Both the position numbers and the translations under genes were made by a program. The notes beneath the pieces were generated by a model. It searched no databases. It saw only the letters and a list, made by a program, of their open reading frames with translations, and was not told the origin of the DNA. Of a stretch of DNA of 64,000 bases, positions 10,031-21,043 are shown piece after piece. The stretch comes from Leptodontidium sp. MPI-SDFR-AT-0119 (Eukaryota; Ascomycota; Leotiomycetes; Helotiales; Leptodontidiaceae): positions 2,480,001-2,544,000 of the forward strand of contig JAHLEZ010000009.1 of NCBI GenBank assembly GCA_020726505.1. Reading direction: 5' to 3'. The number at the start of each line of letters is the position of its first letter. Within the stretch, counting starts at the first letter, position 1.

Positions 10031-12095
10031 AACATCGATCCTCGGGAAGGTCGATTGGAAGTTTCTAAACGCTATCAGGCTCCTTGAGGATCCAACTTGC
10101 GGAGGTGGAGTAGGTGGCGGATTGTCGGTCGATGTATTATCGGCCACACCTTCTCCTCTGCCCCCGATGTCCTTTGCTCTAAGTAGTTGACGTCCAGGCT
10201 GCGTCAGGGCCAACCCATTTGGAGATAGTCCTCGATTTCCTTTTAGGACGAAACTTACCATAACATCTCGTCCTTGTTACAGTACCTGGTCACGACGTTT
10301 ACTGTACGAGAAACCATGCACGTGCTCGGTGGTTGCTGTCAACAGCGTGGTTCTTACAGTGATGAGTCTGAGATCGCTTTGGCGACGTTGTAGATCTGAT
10401 GCTGGATCAGAGAGGGCATGGTGGCACTAGGATGGATATCAACATAACATGTTAATCACAATGAGATACAGAAGAGATGCTATATTCCATGAGGGACGAA
10501 GTGGAATTATTGTACAGGACCGGCATGGCGGGATTGCGGGGTAAGCAACGTCGTCTCTGTCATTAGCGGGGTTCCATCTCAGGTTACTCTGCTGACATCA
10601 TAGAGGCGATGGAGTTGTTCATAGCCTCAAACTCCATAGTTCGTTCACAACTGGTAAGTTAGTACTTCTTTCTCTTATTAATTCCCGCTCCCCGAACGAC
10701 CGCTTCACTCAACAATGGCGCCTGGAGGTATATCGAGGATCGAAAACGAGCGACGAAGGAGAGCAAAGCTGATTTAAGATAGCTAGCGTATCTTGGGGCG
10801 CAAGAGAAGCCGTGGTGAAGGGAGTGTAGTAAAAGGGGATGCTTCATGCGGAGAGGGGGATTGCCTGTTAACTGTATCTCAGCATCTGCGCGGGGCACTC
10901 CAGCGGCATGGTTACTCTGCGGTTCGCCTAAAGTGAGTAGAAATCAGCCTGTAAGGCGCATTCACAAGGCATAAGTAAGTGAACTACGAGCTAACAGAGA
11001 CTAAAGACTTGCGAAAATCTATATATTTTCAAGATTATTTTTTATAAATTTCACCTACTCTATCTTTAAGTCGCTATTACGCCATCTTAGAATCAGACTC
11101 TACTCGGAAGAACGCAAAACTTTAAATCAGTATACCTCCTCTTCTAATAGTTATGCCCGTTAGAATACCTTAGCCACAGCTCGCTAGCCTAGCGGTCGAT
11201 AATGTATCGCACGTTTTAGGATAAAGTAAATAGAAAGAAAAATCCCCGCCCTAAAGAGAGTAGTAACAATATAAAAGGCATATCGTGCGGAATAGTTAGT
11301 CGCAACGGCTAATATGACTTATAACTAGACACTAGCTCCGAGACTCGAAAATCCTACTAATATACACCCTACAAGCTTAGTCTACTGGCCGAGACCCCGA
11401 AATACGATGGCAAAATTTAAGTTAAGTATCGGCCCCTAGAAGATCGAAAGGACTAAAGTTAACACTTAAACACTATGAACTGAGGAGAATTAGACTCGAG
11501 TGATTAGTACCGCGAAGACGATCCCACAAGTATACGCCCGGAATAAGATATAACGTAAAGGTATAAGAAAAAATAAAAAGGCGAAGAAAAATAAGCTAAT
11601 AGTATAAATGACTATAAGAAGAAGCTAGAAATCCGAGATAGTAACTATCGGAGCGGTCTTCGAGCTAGTTAAAATACTAGACAAGACACTACTAATAAAG
11701 CCTCTTAAGCTTACTAATGCCCCGGCGGCAAAGAACGAAGATATAGCGGCTAGTACTAAAGGAGTAAAGATAACAGGGAATTTTCTAAGGTATTTCTTTA
11801 AAGGGTCTATCTATAAGAGATCTTGTCAACATTATAAGTCTTAATTAGTTGCTTCGGGTAGGGGTATATAGTAGAAGACAAGCCCGAGCACGATAGTAAA
11901 CAAAGTAATTATAAAGAAAGCCTACTAAAGGGAAATCAAATTATGCGTGTTGTCTATATTAATAGAGATAATGTATTTTGTAAGTATTAAACTTAATACT
12001 CCTCCTATAGCTTTTGTCCCGGTACTTAAGAGAACTCGGATTTCTGCGAATTCTAGTGGTCTATAAAGCGTATTAAAGGTGTCAGCAGTTATTTT
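10031..12095. other. No supported gene; ordinary composition to 11.0 kb, then AT-rich RIP-like sequence
   Basis: 10031-11000 has normal composition with two short minus-strand frames (10028-10261 and 10659-10898) that show no recognisable domain. From about 11000 the sequence is AT-rich. A plus-strand reading of 11400-12080 shows a decayed Lys-rich protein interrupted by TAG codons, with a CxxY and CI-like patch (RSCQHYKSWLVASGRGI). That could be the ruin of a small zinc-binding domain, but no family could be assigned. Confidence 0.4.
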
Positions 12096-13499
12096 CAGCG
12101 TTTTGACTGACTAGACTAGACTAGAATAACACGTATTATTCTAGTCTCGTCAAACGATTTTCACTATTATTCTAGTCTAATCAACTAATTAATTAAATAA
12201 CTTAATTAGTAATTAAATAGTTATAAATAACAGTTACATAATCAACTCTCGGCTAAATTTTAAGCTCAAATTCGGGATCTATACCTATTTAAGTAAAGCT
12301 CCCGCGATTTTGCTTATCAAGCGAGAGTACGATAAGGAACCTTCGAGAATTAACATCATACTTCTAGACTTTTCTAAAGTATTAATAATTATTTATTAAC
12401 GTATTACAAATACTAATAAGTGTATTTATAATACTTTGAAATATAAAGAATCTTTTAGATTAAACGATTTGTCACTTAGTATTTTTGTTGATTTGATTAT
12501 TATAAAAAGAGCTAATATCTCGTCTTTAATCGGATTTCTTCTCTTTAAATAATACTTCAAATACTTATAACAACTTAACTTGTTTATTATATTATATTAA
12601 TCAGCCTTTATATACTTATTATATACTTCAAAATGTCTTAATTAACTTCAATTGCTAAGAATATTAAGCAAAGCGCCGAAGACTTTGAATTAGACCCTCT
12701 TGAATTATAAGCTCCTATTTTTAGACTTAAATATCTTAAAAAAGAGCTAGAAAAACGAAAAAGTAACCCCGAATTACTCGAAAATTATCGAACTGTTACA
12801 GTTACATACTTAATGCCTAGTTACAAGTAAGTTACTCTATTAAACCTTAAATTATATATATATATATTAATAATAAATATAGTATGAAATAGACTAATTA
12901 AGCTGTTAATAGATTAATAAACAATTATATTAGTCACTTTCGATATAGCTATAAAAGTGTTAACTTAAATTCTATTCAAGCTAGCATTAATCAAGGTATA
13001 TATACTCTTATTCTAATAACTTTAATCAAACGATTATTTACTAATAATTTAATTATTAGAAGAAATTACCGATTCGAGTCAATAAAGCTTAGAGTAAAGC
13101 TTTTCTAGTCAACAAAGCTCAGTTAGTATCAGGCCGCAAGCCTTTACTATAACCCACTTTAAGCGACTACTTTTAAACTTTATTATTTCAAATAATATAT
13201 CGTTTTACGCTGTAATTATAGATAGCTTTAAGAAGTTATTATTTTATTTAAATAAGTAAGTTTACCTTTTCTTTAAGGAATATATTATTATACTAATAAT
13301 AATAAAGAGAAACACCTCTAATATACTCAAGAATACTTACTAAAGAGCTAAGCTTAGGCTTTTCGACTAATAAAGCTTTAATAATCGAGCAATTAATAGA
13401 GTAAAAAGCTAATCAAGGAGGATTTTCTTTAACTCTTAACACTTAGACTACTATTAATTAAGACGTATATCTTGGAATTACTATATAATTATTAAGTTA

Positions 13500-15640
13500 A
13501 TAAAGTTTTTAGGTTTATTATTACATAAATACTAACTTATTTTATAGTCATTATATTAACTATCAATTTGAGCTAAAGTCTCACTTATTAGCTATGCGAG
13601 AGCTCTCTGATATTCACTCTGGTATTTATATGAATTTGGTATTATTTGAAACTCTAAGAGAGTTTAATATTAAATATAATATTATCAAGTATGTATTAAT
13701 ACTTAATTATTAGTAATTATAATAACTAATGTATTACTTTAGTATTACACGAGATAACGCCTCTTCGAATAACACTTTAATCGAAGCTCTTACAAAACAC
13801 TACGAAAAAGAAGGCTTACGATTTCAAGGAGATATACCTTGTATTGCTCACGTATTAAATCTCGTGATTTAAGATATTATAAAAGGTATTATAAAAGAGG
13901 ATTATGATTCCTCTTATATCAACAATATATATACAGAAGAAAACGATTCGGAAGAACAAAATACAAGTTAATCTAAATATAACTTATTATTAATAATATA
14001 TTAATATTTTACAGATTACTCTATATAACGAAAAGTGCGGAAGATTATAATTGGTTTAAAATATAATCAAGAAAATCGACGCGCTTTAAATAATCAAATT
14101 AAAGCCTTTGAAATTTCAAATGCTCGATTTCCTCAACTCGGTAAGTAATCACTTAATAATTTTCGAAGATATTACTAATTAATAATTTATTTATAGATCA
14201 AAAAACACGATAGTCTTCCTCGTATTATATATTAAAAAACTTCCTTTATATATAGGAAGCTATTAAAGCTATTATTAACAGCTCAAACTCAAAGGCTTTT
14301 AAAAATAAGAGCTTAATTCTTACAGATATCGAATTACAATGGCTTAAGAACTTACTTTTAGTTCTAAATATCTTTGTTAAAGCTTCTATAAAGCTTCAGG
14401 CGGAGAAATACCCGACAATATATTATATTATCCCTAAGGTTTATATAATATATAATAAGTTAGAAAATTTCAAAAGAATATTTAATGTAAGTTATTAATT
14501 CTTTAATTATTATTTTATTATAAAAGTACTAATTAAGTTACTAGGATCTTCTATTTATAACTACTATTAATAGAGGTATTACAAAACTTCGAAAATACTA
14601 TCCAAAAACCGGCGTTTTAGATAAAAGATCAAGAGCCTTATATTTAACTTTAATTTTAGACCCTAGAATTAAAAAGGAAGGATTACTTAATATCGGGCTC
14701 AGTACTAGTATGATTTCGGATATTAAAGCTAGGCTTAAACGAGACTATTCAATGTAAGTTAACTTATTATTAGTTATACCTTTTATTTTTATTAAACATT
14801 TACTAATAATATTATTTAGATATAAAGCGGATTATATTCGGCTTAATCCTATTCAAGAAGTTGAAGAAATAAATATTTATAACGACGACGTCGACGACGA
14901 GCTAAGAATATACGCTAAAAACGACGAATTAAAAGAATTTGAAGACGACGAAATTACGGCTTATTTTAAAGAAAAAAGGATCTCTCGTGAAGTAATGTGG
15001 AAGGGGAAAAGCCTAATAAACCACACAACAAGAGAGGTAGCATGTAGTGAGGCACGGGAGAGACTCTAGGTGTAGGAAATCGCGGATCGATCAAATCTAA
15101 AGATAATACATATCTAAAGAGCATGAAAAGTCGATGGAGAGGAGGAGAAAAAAGTGTATTAGATAATATCTATAAAAAGTTCTTGGTTGTTTAGTTGTTT
15201 TCAAGTGTTAAACCCTTTTATGTGGAAAGAGCCTATCCGGTCAGGTGACAAAGGAGCTACCAGAGCCTTCCCCACCACAGTAAGTTAACTTCTTTATTAA
15301 TACTAATATAATTAGTACTAATTATTTAATTTCTAGAGAAATCCTTTAGAATATTAGAGAGCTAATAGAGACAAATATAAGATATTATCTTTAATAGCTC
15401 AAAAATATCTTCAGATTCCCGCTAGCTCCTAGTAGCGAACGATTCTTTTCTTAAGGAGCTCTTATTATATCTAAAACGAGAAATAGATTATCAAAAGAGA
15501 CTTTTGAGAAGATAATTTGCCTTAAAAGCTAGGGAGTTATACCTATTAAAGAAGATATAGAATTAGTAAGGGCTAAACTATTAAAAAAAGAAGGGGAAAA
15601 GTTAGTAGATAACGAGGATAATCTATTTAGTATATAATTA
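13500..15640 (+). pseudogene. hAT transposase remnant with C-terminal dimerisation domain
   Basis: The remains cover the RNase H-like core (DNASSN motif region about 13750-13880), a middle helical region (LQWLKNLLLVLNIFVKAS, about 14335-14390), an acidic insertion (about 14880-14960) and the hAT C-terminal dimerisation domain (about 15340-15620). At least two introns with GTAAGT donors and TAG acceptors separate these blocks. In-frame stops and a 284-bp insertion at 14996 rule out function. Catalytic acidic residues could not all be placed. Confidence 0.7.
14996..15279. mobile_element. Solo-LTR-like insertion (284 bp) inside the dead hAT
   Basis: The insertion starts TGTGGAAGGGGAA and ends CTTCCCCACCACA, a TG...CA element with imperfect inverted ends. 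It is flanked by GTAA on both sides (14992-14995 and 15280-15283). It is GC-richer than the hAT around it and has no coding capacity, suggesting arrival after RIP. The right-hand GTAA is the start of a GTAAGT splice donor in the hAT gene. Interpretation as a solo LTR is inferred from the TG/CA ends and the short duplication. A small non-autonomous DNA element is the alternative. Confidence 0.6.
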
Positions 15641-15861
15641 GCTTATACTTAGACTTTTAGTTAGATGTATAATACATAGTTATTCTTTATATATTTCTTT
15701 TATACTACAGATTACTAAATCATATGATAAATTATTCAAGTTATTTAACTAATAATTAAATAAATAATCTAGTCTATTCAAGTCAAATTCAAAATCGTTA
15801 TTCTAGTCAAGATTTAGTTAATTAGTAATTAAATAACTTGAATAATTTGTCAAAACGCTGT

Positions 15862-17720
15862 CACTAGCGGAGACTAGCATGAGTGGCCTTTGAAGATGTT
15901 CGGCAATCAACTCAGCCGTCAAGGTCTTCCCCACACTAGGTGGTCCACTTATGTTAGAAATATGGGCTGTGCTGCATTGATCTCAGTACCTGCGTACTTA
16001 TGATCACGCTGCCCCTATTTCCCCTATTACTCTGTACGCTCTCAGATAGAATTCTACATGCTTTTCTATCAACTTATATACCGAGTTAGTAGATGCCATC
16101 CACAGGGGCTGGATATTAACTGTAATAGAACGCTAAATCCTTGCCCCTTTCCTATTACAACATCGTTAAAGGAATAAGTCATAGCCCGCTTGACATAGGC
16201 CTCGGAAAGAGCTTACACGGCCTTCTTCTTCCTCGGGGGAATGTGAAGGTCGCCCAGCGCCGCTTATTTCCAGTTAATCTCTTTAATATTAGCGACAGCC
16301 ACCTCTATTATATTTATATATTAGCTAAGGGTAAGGTGATATTATAATAGAAAGGACTAGATACTCACCCTATTTTCTGTCGCTTAAGCTGAACTTAAGA
16401 ACAGTTACGCTACAAATAAGTAAGTCGTCTCCCCTCACTTCTAATAGATTCATTCTATTGTTCTTGGCCGAGGTCGACACCTCTTTAACATCGTCAAGAT
16501 CGATTATATGCCAACTAACTAGTGAGCCCTTATCGGAATTCTTAATACTCGGTCTAGTGTAATTCGGGTTCTCCTCTCGAAAATACACTACGTCGACTAC
16601 GACTCGGCTTTTAATAAGAACTTCAATAACTTAATCTTTCTTGATATAAAATCCCTTACCTTTGTATTCGCAGAGGTGGACGTTTATTATAGAAAGGAAT
16701 TTCCGGCCGTATTTAGTGAGGTGGGCTCTAACTTGCCTTTTACACAAGTAGTATTTAAGAGGGAACACTTCCAAAGTAATAATCTATTTCGCCCCACGGA
16801 ATTTCTTAATAGTATACTCACTTGACGTCTCCCTAAATACCTTCTCGTCAAAATCTAAGTAACGAGCCTTAACGTGGAAGTATTTTATCTTACTATTTAT
16901 TGTTTTCTCTTCCCTAAATTCGTACCTCATATATCTTGGCTAGTTAGTGCCGAAACATTTTGCGTACGTTAGAGTGTTCGACTTAAAGAGCGTTTATAGG
17001 AAGTCGTACGTGATTTAGTATTACTTAAGGAGTAAGCTAAGGCACTCGATAGTCGAAGCGTAAGCTGTTCTAATAAAATCAAGTAATAAATCTAGATACT
17101 TCTAGGAAGATTAGTCGAGGGCCGCGCTTAGGTTTTAGCGGCACTCTTCTAGATCGAGGAGGTAATAGTAGAAAATGTTCTACTCTACTTGTACTTAGTT
17201 AGTAGACGTTCTACTATTTGAGTACTTGGATCGGCTTTAGATTTACCGAAGGCTTCTTTTTATAAAGGCAAATCCCCTAGATACCTTGTAGAACCTTCCG
17301 GAGGATGTCCCGTAAGCCCGCAGATTTTATATTTACATATTAAATCTAATTCTTAGTCTCTTTGTCTATACTACTATTAGAAACGGAGGTTGTATTCGAA
17401 ACTAAGGCCTTACTAAGACGTGTACGAGCGACAAAGACGTAGTGATCTAGCTTATTCACTTTATTAGCTAGTGTTAATGATTTCACGACTTTATACTTAT
17501 ATTCCTTTTTGTCTTAACTGTTTTGTATTATTAGCGCTAGCAAGTTTGAATTTCGGCCTAGTATATACGAATACTTCGATGCCCTTTTTGAATTCTAGTG
17601 TAAAAGTTCGTGCTTTTAGCCCCTCAAACTCAACTTTGTTTATAGTAGTAGGCGGAGGAGGCGACTCCTACTTAGTACTAAGAGACTTAAAGATATTAAG
17701 GAACTACTAAATATACTTAG
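15862..17720 (-). pseudogene. RIP-ruined DUF7025/AAA+ ATPase gene
   Basis: Read from high to low coordinates, the minus strand keeps the layout of fungal DUF7025-AAA proteins. The N-terminal region lies around 17200-17700. A domain with RYEFREEKTINSKIKYFHVKARY-type residues and LEVFPLKYY is at about 16700-16950. The block carrying WHIIDLDDVKEV is at 16370-16588. A Walker A region, GPPSVGKTLTAE, is next to 15900. In-frame stops are frequent. The ATPase half after the P-loop is missing: the hAT terminus at 15860 abuts the sequence about 30 bp beyond LQRPLM. The rest was not found on the far side of the hAT, so a deletion probably accompanied the rearrangement. Confidence 0.66.
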
Positions 17721-18119
17721 GAGTCACAATTTGTCTCGATAACTAGTTTGTCGGCTTAAGATAAGGAGCTACTAAATAGTGATCGACTAAAGTCGTCTCG
17801 GGAAGATCCTTAGGAGGCGTATGAGAGCACGTGACGTTTGAGGCGTGTCTAGAGGCTATTTATATATCTATGACAGCTTTAAATAACTCTTAGGTATCGC
17901 TTAATGTGACAATGCCCTTAGATAGTAATAGAACTAAGGTATTAGTTAGGCCTATTAGCTACTTTAAGACTAAGGGTGTCTGAACTATCTTAGTCGGGAC
18001 TTTTGTTACTAAAGATTACTTATCTTACTTATATAGATTATTAGTAAAGTTCGATGTACGCACAGTTAGAAGCGTACTAACTTAAATTCTCGTGCTGTCT
18101 CGAGTTGAGTATCTTCGGA

Positions 18120-18960
18120 TATCTTTAGTAGCTTCGTCCTTACTTTATTAGGATTCGAGATGAGTTCTTCTATATTATTAATAGCTTACTCCGGTAATTT
18201 CTTGTACTTTAGAAGGAATAAATAAATCTCAGTTATATTAAAACTTAGCGCCGACACCTTACGTGTAAACTCTTCTACTAATCGCTTAGTTCTCTCGGCC
18301 GCTTCCTTTCGACTCCTTGCGGATCTATAGATTTTCTTATCCTTTCTTAGACTAATTATTATATTTAATTATATATTCTCTAAAAGAGTAACGTCGACTT
18401 CTACGGGCTTAAAGACGAGACAGAAGAGGTTAGTTACTATATTATTATTAATAAGCTTAAACTTAGCCTTCTTGTCGACACGGCCAAGTCGTATAAGTGC
18501 TTTATCGAGGTGTTTAATGTGATTAGTAGTTATAATTAGGACCCGGCCTTCTTGCGACGCTATACTATCGATAGCATTTAAGAGAGTTGAGAGAGACACA
18601 TTTCTAAAAGTAGATTTCCTCGCTTATAAGAGGGAGTTAGTCGCGATTCGGTGGGAGTCTATCTCAGAGTCTCGATTCGAACTGGCGGCGTTAACGTCTT
18701 CTAAAAGAAGGACGTAGTCTTGTGGAAGCTTCGTAAGTAGGCTCTTAAAGCCGGCTTTAGTGAGTTGAAAAAGGTTAAGGATATAGATATTTAAACTAAA
18801 GACTCTCGTAATTACGTAAAAAAGAGACGACTTTTTAGTTCTAGTAAGTCCGTATAATAAGTAACCCCGTCGATAAAGAATACTACGATTAGAATACTAT
18901 TGTCGGGACGTTAAGTTAAGGAAATTACTAATATCTTTTAGTATCTCCTTTTTCTTACTC
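18120..18960 (-). pseudogene. RIP-ruined BCS1-like AAA+ ATPase gene
   Basis: The minus strand translates to a BCS1-type ATPase core. RRGYLLYG is followed by a Walker A in which the Gly codons are mutated, then LNIYILNL, then a Walker B like VLLLEDVNAA (about 18700). The conserved SLSTLLNAIDSIASQEGRVL and TTNHIKHLDKALIRLGRVD follow (18369-18599), with a C-terminal helical tail to about 18120. BCS1-like proteins are AAA chaperones. Fungi carry many nuclear paralogues whose roles are unclear. The damaged P-loop (GLTRTKKSS where GPPGTGKSS is usual) and internal stops exclude activity. The N-terminal half was not recognised. Confidence 0.72.
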
Positions 18961-20700
18961 TCGTTAAGAACAACTATCGAGATACGCCTAATAGGCGATA
19001 CTCTAGACCTTGTCCAGGCACTATCTTAGTACTTATAGATATAGGTTTTACCTTAAACAAGCTTTGTATATTTAGTATTACACTTAGAGAGTAGTTCCTT
19101 TAGGATTTATAAGGATCTACTAAAGTAGGAAATAGAGACGTCTTCTCGGCTTCTGAAATCTCTAGTATGAAACTGACGCCGGAACACAATTAGATAGCCT
19201 TTATATTACATGAAAAAGCTTCTATTCTAAGGCGTGTAAGATAGAGACCTTTTTTTGGATCTTTACTATTAGAATGATTATTTCTCGCGCGATTTAATAA
19301 AGAGGCCAAGTCGGTGGTGGCGAGGGAGGAGCGAGGGTTCTAGACAAAGCTCTAAGAGGATATCTATAACATGAGTATATTATATAGATCCTCACGATAA
19401 TAGAGGTGAATAGTTAAAGCTACTTATTGTTAGAAAGTGTGTTCTTATTAAGGCAGAAGGAGGTTCTTACTATAATAAGTCTGTAACTATTCCTACAAGG
19501 ACTTGTAAATACGTCTATAAGTAAACACTAATAACTTAAAGAAACAAAGTAGAGGAGTATAGACGCTCAAGTCGATAGTGAGATACCCTTAGATAGTAAT
19601 AAATATACGGGTGAAGCTTAAGGATAATATTATGTCTAGGATCGAGGCTTGAGCGTCCGAGATAGGTGGGGTTAGTAGGGAACTATTCTAAATGTATCCC
19701 GCTATTGTCTTGTTCTGTGAGATAGTGGTGGGATGTTTAGGAGGATGACAGGTTACTTTATGTTCGCGACAGATAAAGTATATAACTAGGTAAGAAGGTT
19801 TAGAAAGATAGTTAAAGAGCTTAATACCGAGAATACACAGGGCAATATTAATAAAAACGTCAGAGGAGTTAGATCCTTATATAGCCGTCTGAGCTAACAT
19901 CTAGACTCCCGATGAATGAAGCCGATTACCCTTGGATGTACTTGTAGCCCGCAATTGTAGTAAAATGTGTTGGCGCCTAGATAATTAAGGTGGCCTCGCG
20001 GATGTATTGTACAGACAACGTGAGATGAAGCAAGACATTGAAGTGGAGTATTGACAGCGAAGCTTATATATTCTTAGTAAAAATGAGAATAGCAATCACA
20101 GCAACCCCCGCCTATCCCCCCGATTATCTAGGCATGAAGGTTATTGTAGGGGTGACCGTGTATTCCAAAATATTACTCGGAGGTCGAGTCATACGAGTAG
20201 GGAAAGAAGTGGGGGACGTCAAGAAAGCCGAGGGAGTAGAGGTAGTCGGGGAAGTAGAAGAAGTGGCTCTTTATATTAATAAATTTGGGCATAAATGTAG
20301 TGTTTTTCACGTTGGCCGTGGATATTCTTATTTGCTTTGATCGTCAAGTTTTGTATTCTCAAGGTGTTCAGATCCCAAGAATTAATTAATTGTGATCTCT
20401 CTATACTGCCTCTCTGATTATGTGGTGATTATGTGTTCTCCCCTCACAGCATCACCTACGTTGCTTTACATTTCTTTGCTTCGCAGCCTTAGTATTAGAT
20501 CTTAAATCTTCCGATCTAACGTCTATCCCTGCGTGCCGAGACGCACCCTGTAACGAGACAAATCCACGTGTGTCTTGGCCCCGAGGCTCGGCAGCCCCGC
20601 TGCACAGAGAAGCCAAGACTGCGCGTCAGGACGTGTCCTGGCAAGGGCCTTGTCTTTTATCGAAGGTCGTCCGCGAGCACGATGATGCAGTATAGAGTAG
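18961..20700. other. AT-rich decayed sequence grading into the NLR upstream region
   Basis: 18961-20440 is AT-rich with no convincing frame. A 100-codon frame at 20038-20340 is low-complexity Val/Gly-rich and unsupported. From about 20520 composition becomes normal. Overlapping frames on both strands at 20523-20963 have no recognisable domain and are probably chance. Confidence 0.4.
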
Positions 20701-20701
20701 G

Positions 20702-20750
20702 AGACATTGCCATGATGATCTGCAAGAGCACGGTAAGATTTAGGCACGCC
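20702..20750 (+). repeat. Left copy of a direct repeat flanking the NLR gene
   Basis: About 48 bp starting GACATTGCCATGAT and ending TTTAGGCACGCC recurs at 25006-25051 on the same strand. There are a 3-bp length difference and two substitutions. The two copies bracket the NLR gene. Confidence 0.75.
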
Positions 20751-20919
20751 TTGCGCCAATACCTGACTGGCACGTGGCTGTGGAAAGCTCGAGAAACCCT
20801 CGTCTGGCAGCCAGTGCGCTGCCGGCCGAGAGCACTGGCCGCATGGCCTATGCGCCTGGCCCCCCAAGTTCTGCCTGGGGTTCAGCCTCGTGAGGCTGAG
20901 TGCAGACAAACGTAACTTA

Positions 20920-21043
20920 TATCTGCGAACAGAGCAAGCAATCTTCACTCTTTCTCTCTTCACTTTCTCTCAACCCACCCTCCCGTGTACGCAACAGAGC
21001 TACGCTTAGCACCATGACCGGAGTTGGCTAACGTCGCAGAAAC
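20920..21043 (+). promoter_or_regulatory. CT-rich leader and 5-codon uORF of the NLR gene
   Basis: A pyrimidine-rich tract (about 20940-20980, TCTTTCTCTCTTCACTTTC) of the kind found at fungal transcription starts precedes the NLR. An upstream ATG at 21014 opens a five-codon frame that ends with TAA at 21029-21031, only 12 nt before the NLR start at 21044. Such a uORF can reduce initiation downstream. Both are visible in sequence, while the regulatory effect is inferred. Confidence 0.55.

Larger units (their letters stand above)
12096..15860 (+). mobile_element. Degenerate hAT-superfamily transposon
   Basis: The ends are inverted: CAGCGTTTTGAC at 12096 and GTCAAAACGCTG ending at 15860. This is the CAG(N)G-type terminus of hAT elements. 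Subterminal regions repeat AT-rich motifs such as TAATTACTAATTAA. Inside, on the plus strand, are a segment ITRDNASSNNTLIEAL (13741 on), followed by IPCIAHVLNLVI, and a C-terminal dimerisation region with LQIPASSSERFFS near 15420. All are typical of fungal hAT transposases. Introns with GTAAGT donors are still visible. Stops and AT drift throughout indicate RIP. No 8-bp target duplication could be matched, so one end may have been lost or rearranged. Confidence 0.75.

Noticed and set aside
12096..15860. 8-bp target duplication for the large hAT
   Set aside because: The eight bases on the two sides (GTTATTTT and TCACTAGC) do not match, so none is claimed.
20038..20340. 100-codon ORF as a gene
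   Set aside because: Low-complexity Val/Gly/Glu composition in AT-rich decayed sequence, with no similarity or splice context.
20523..20963. Overlapping 146- and 115-codon ORFs on opposite strands
   Set aside because: Mutually antisense in GC-richer DNA, no domain, and they overlap the NLR upstream region. Chance is more likely.
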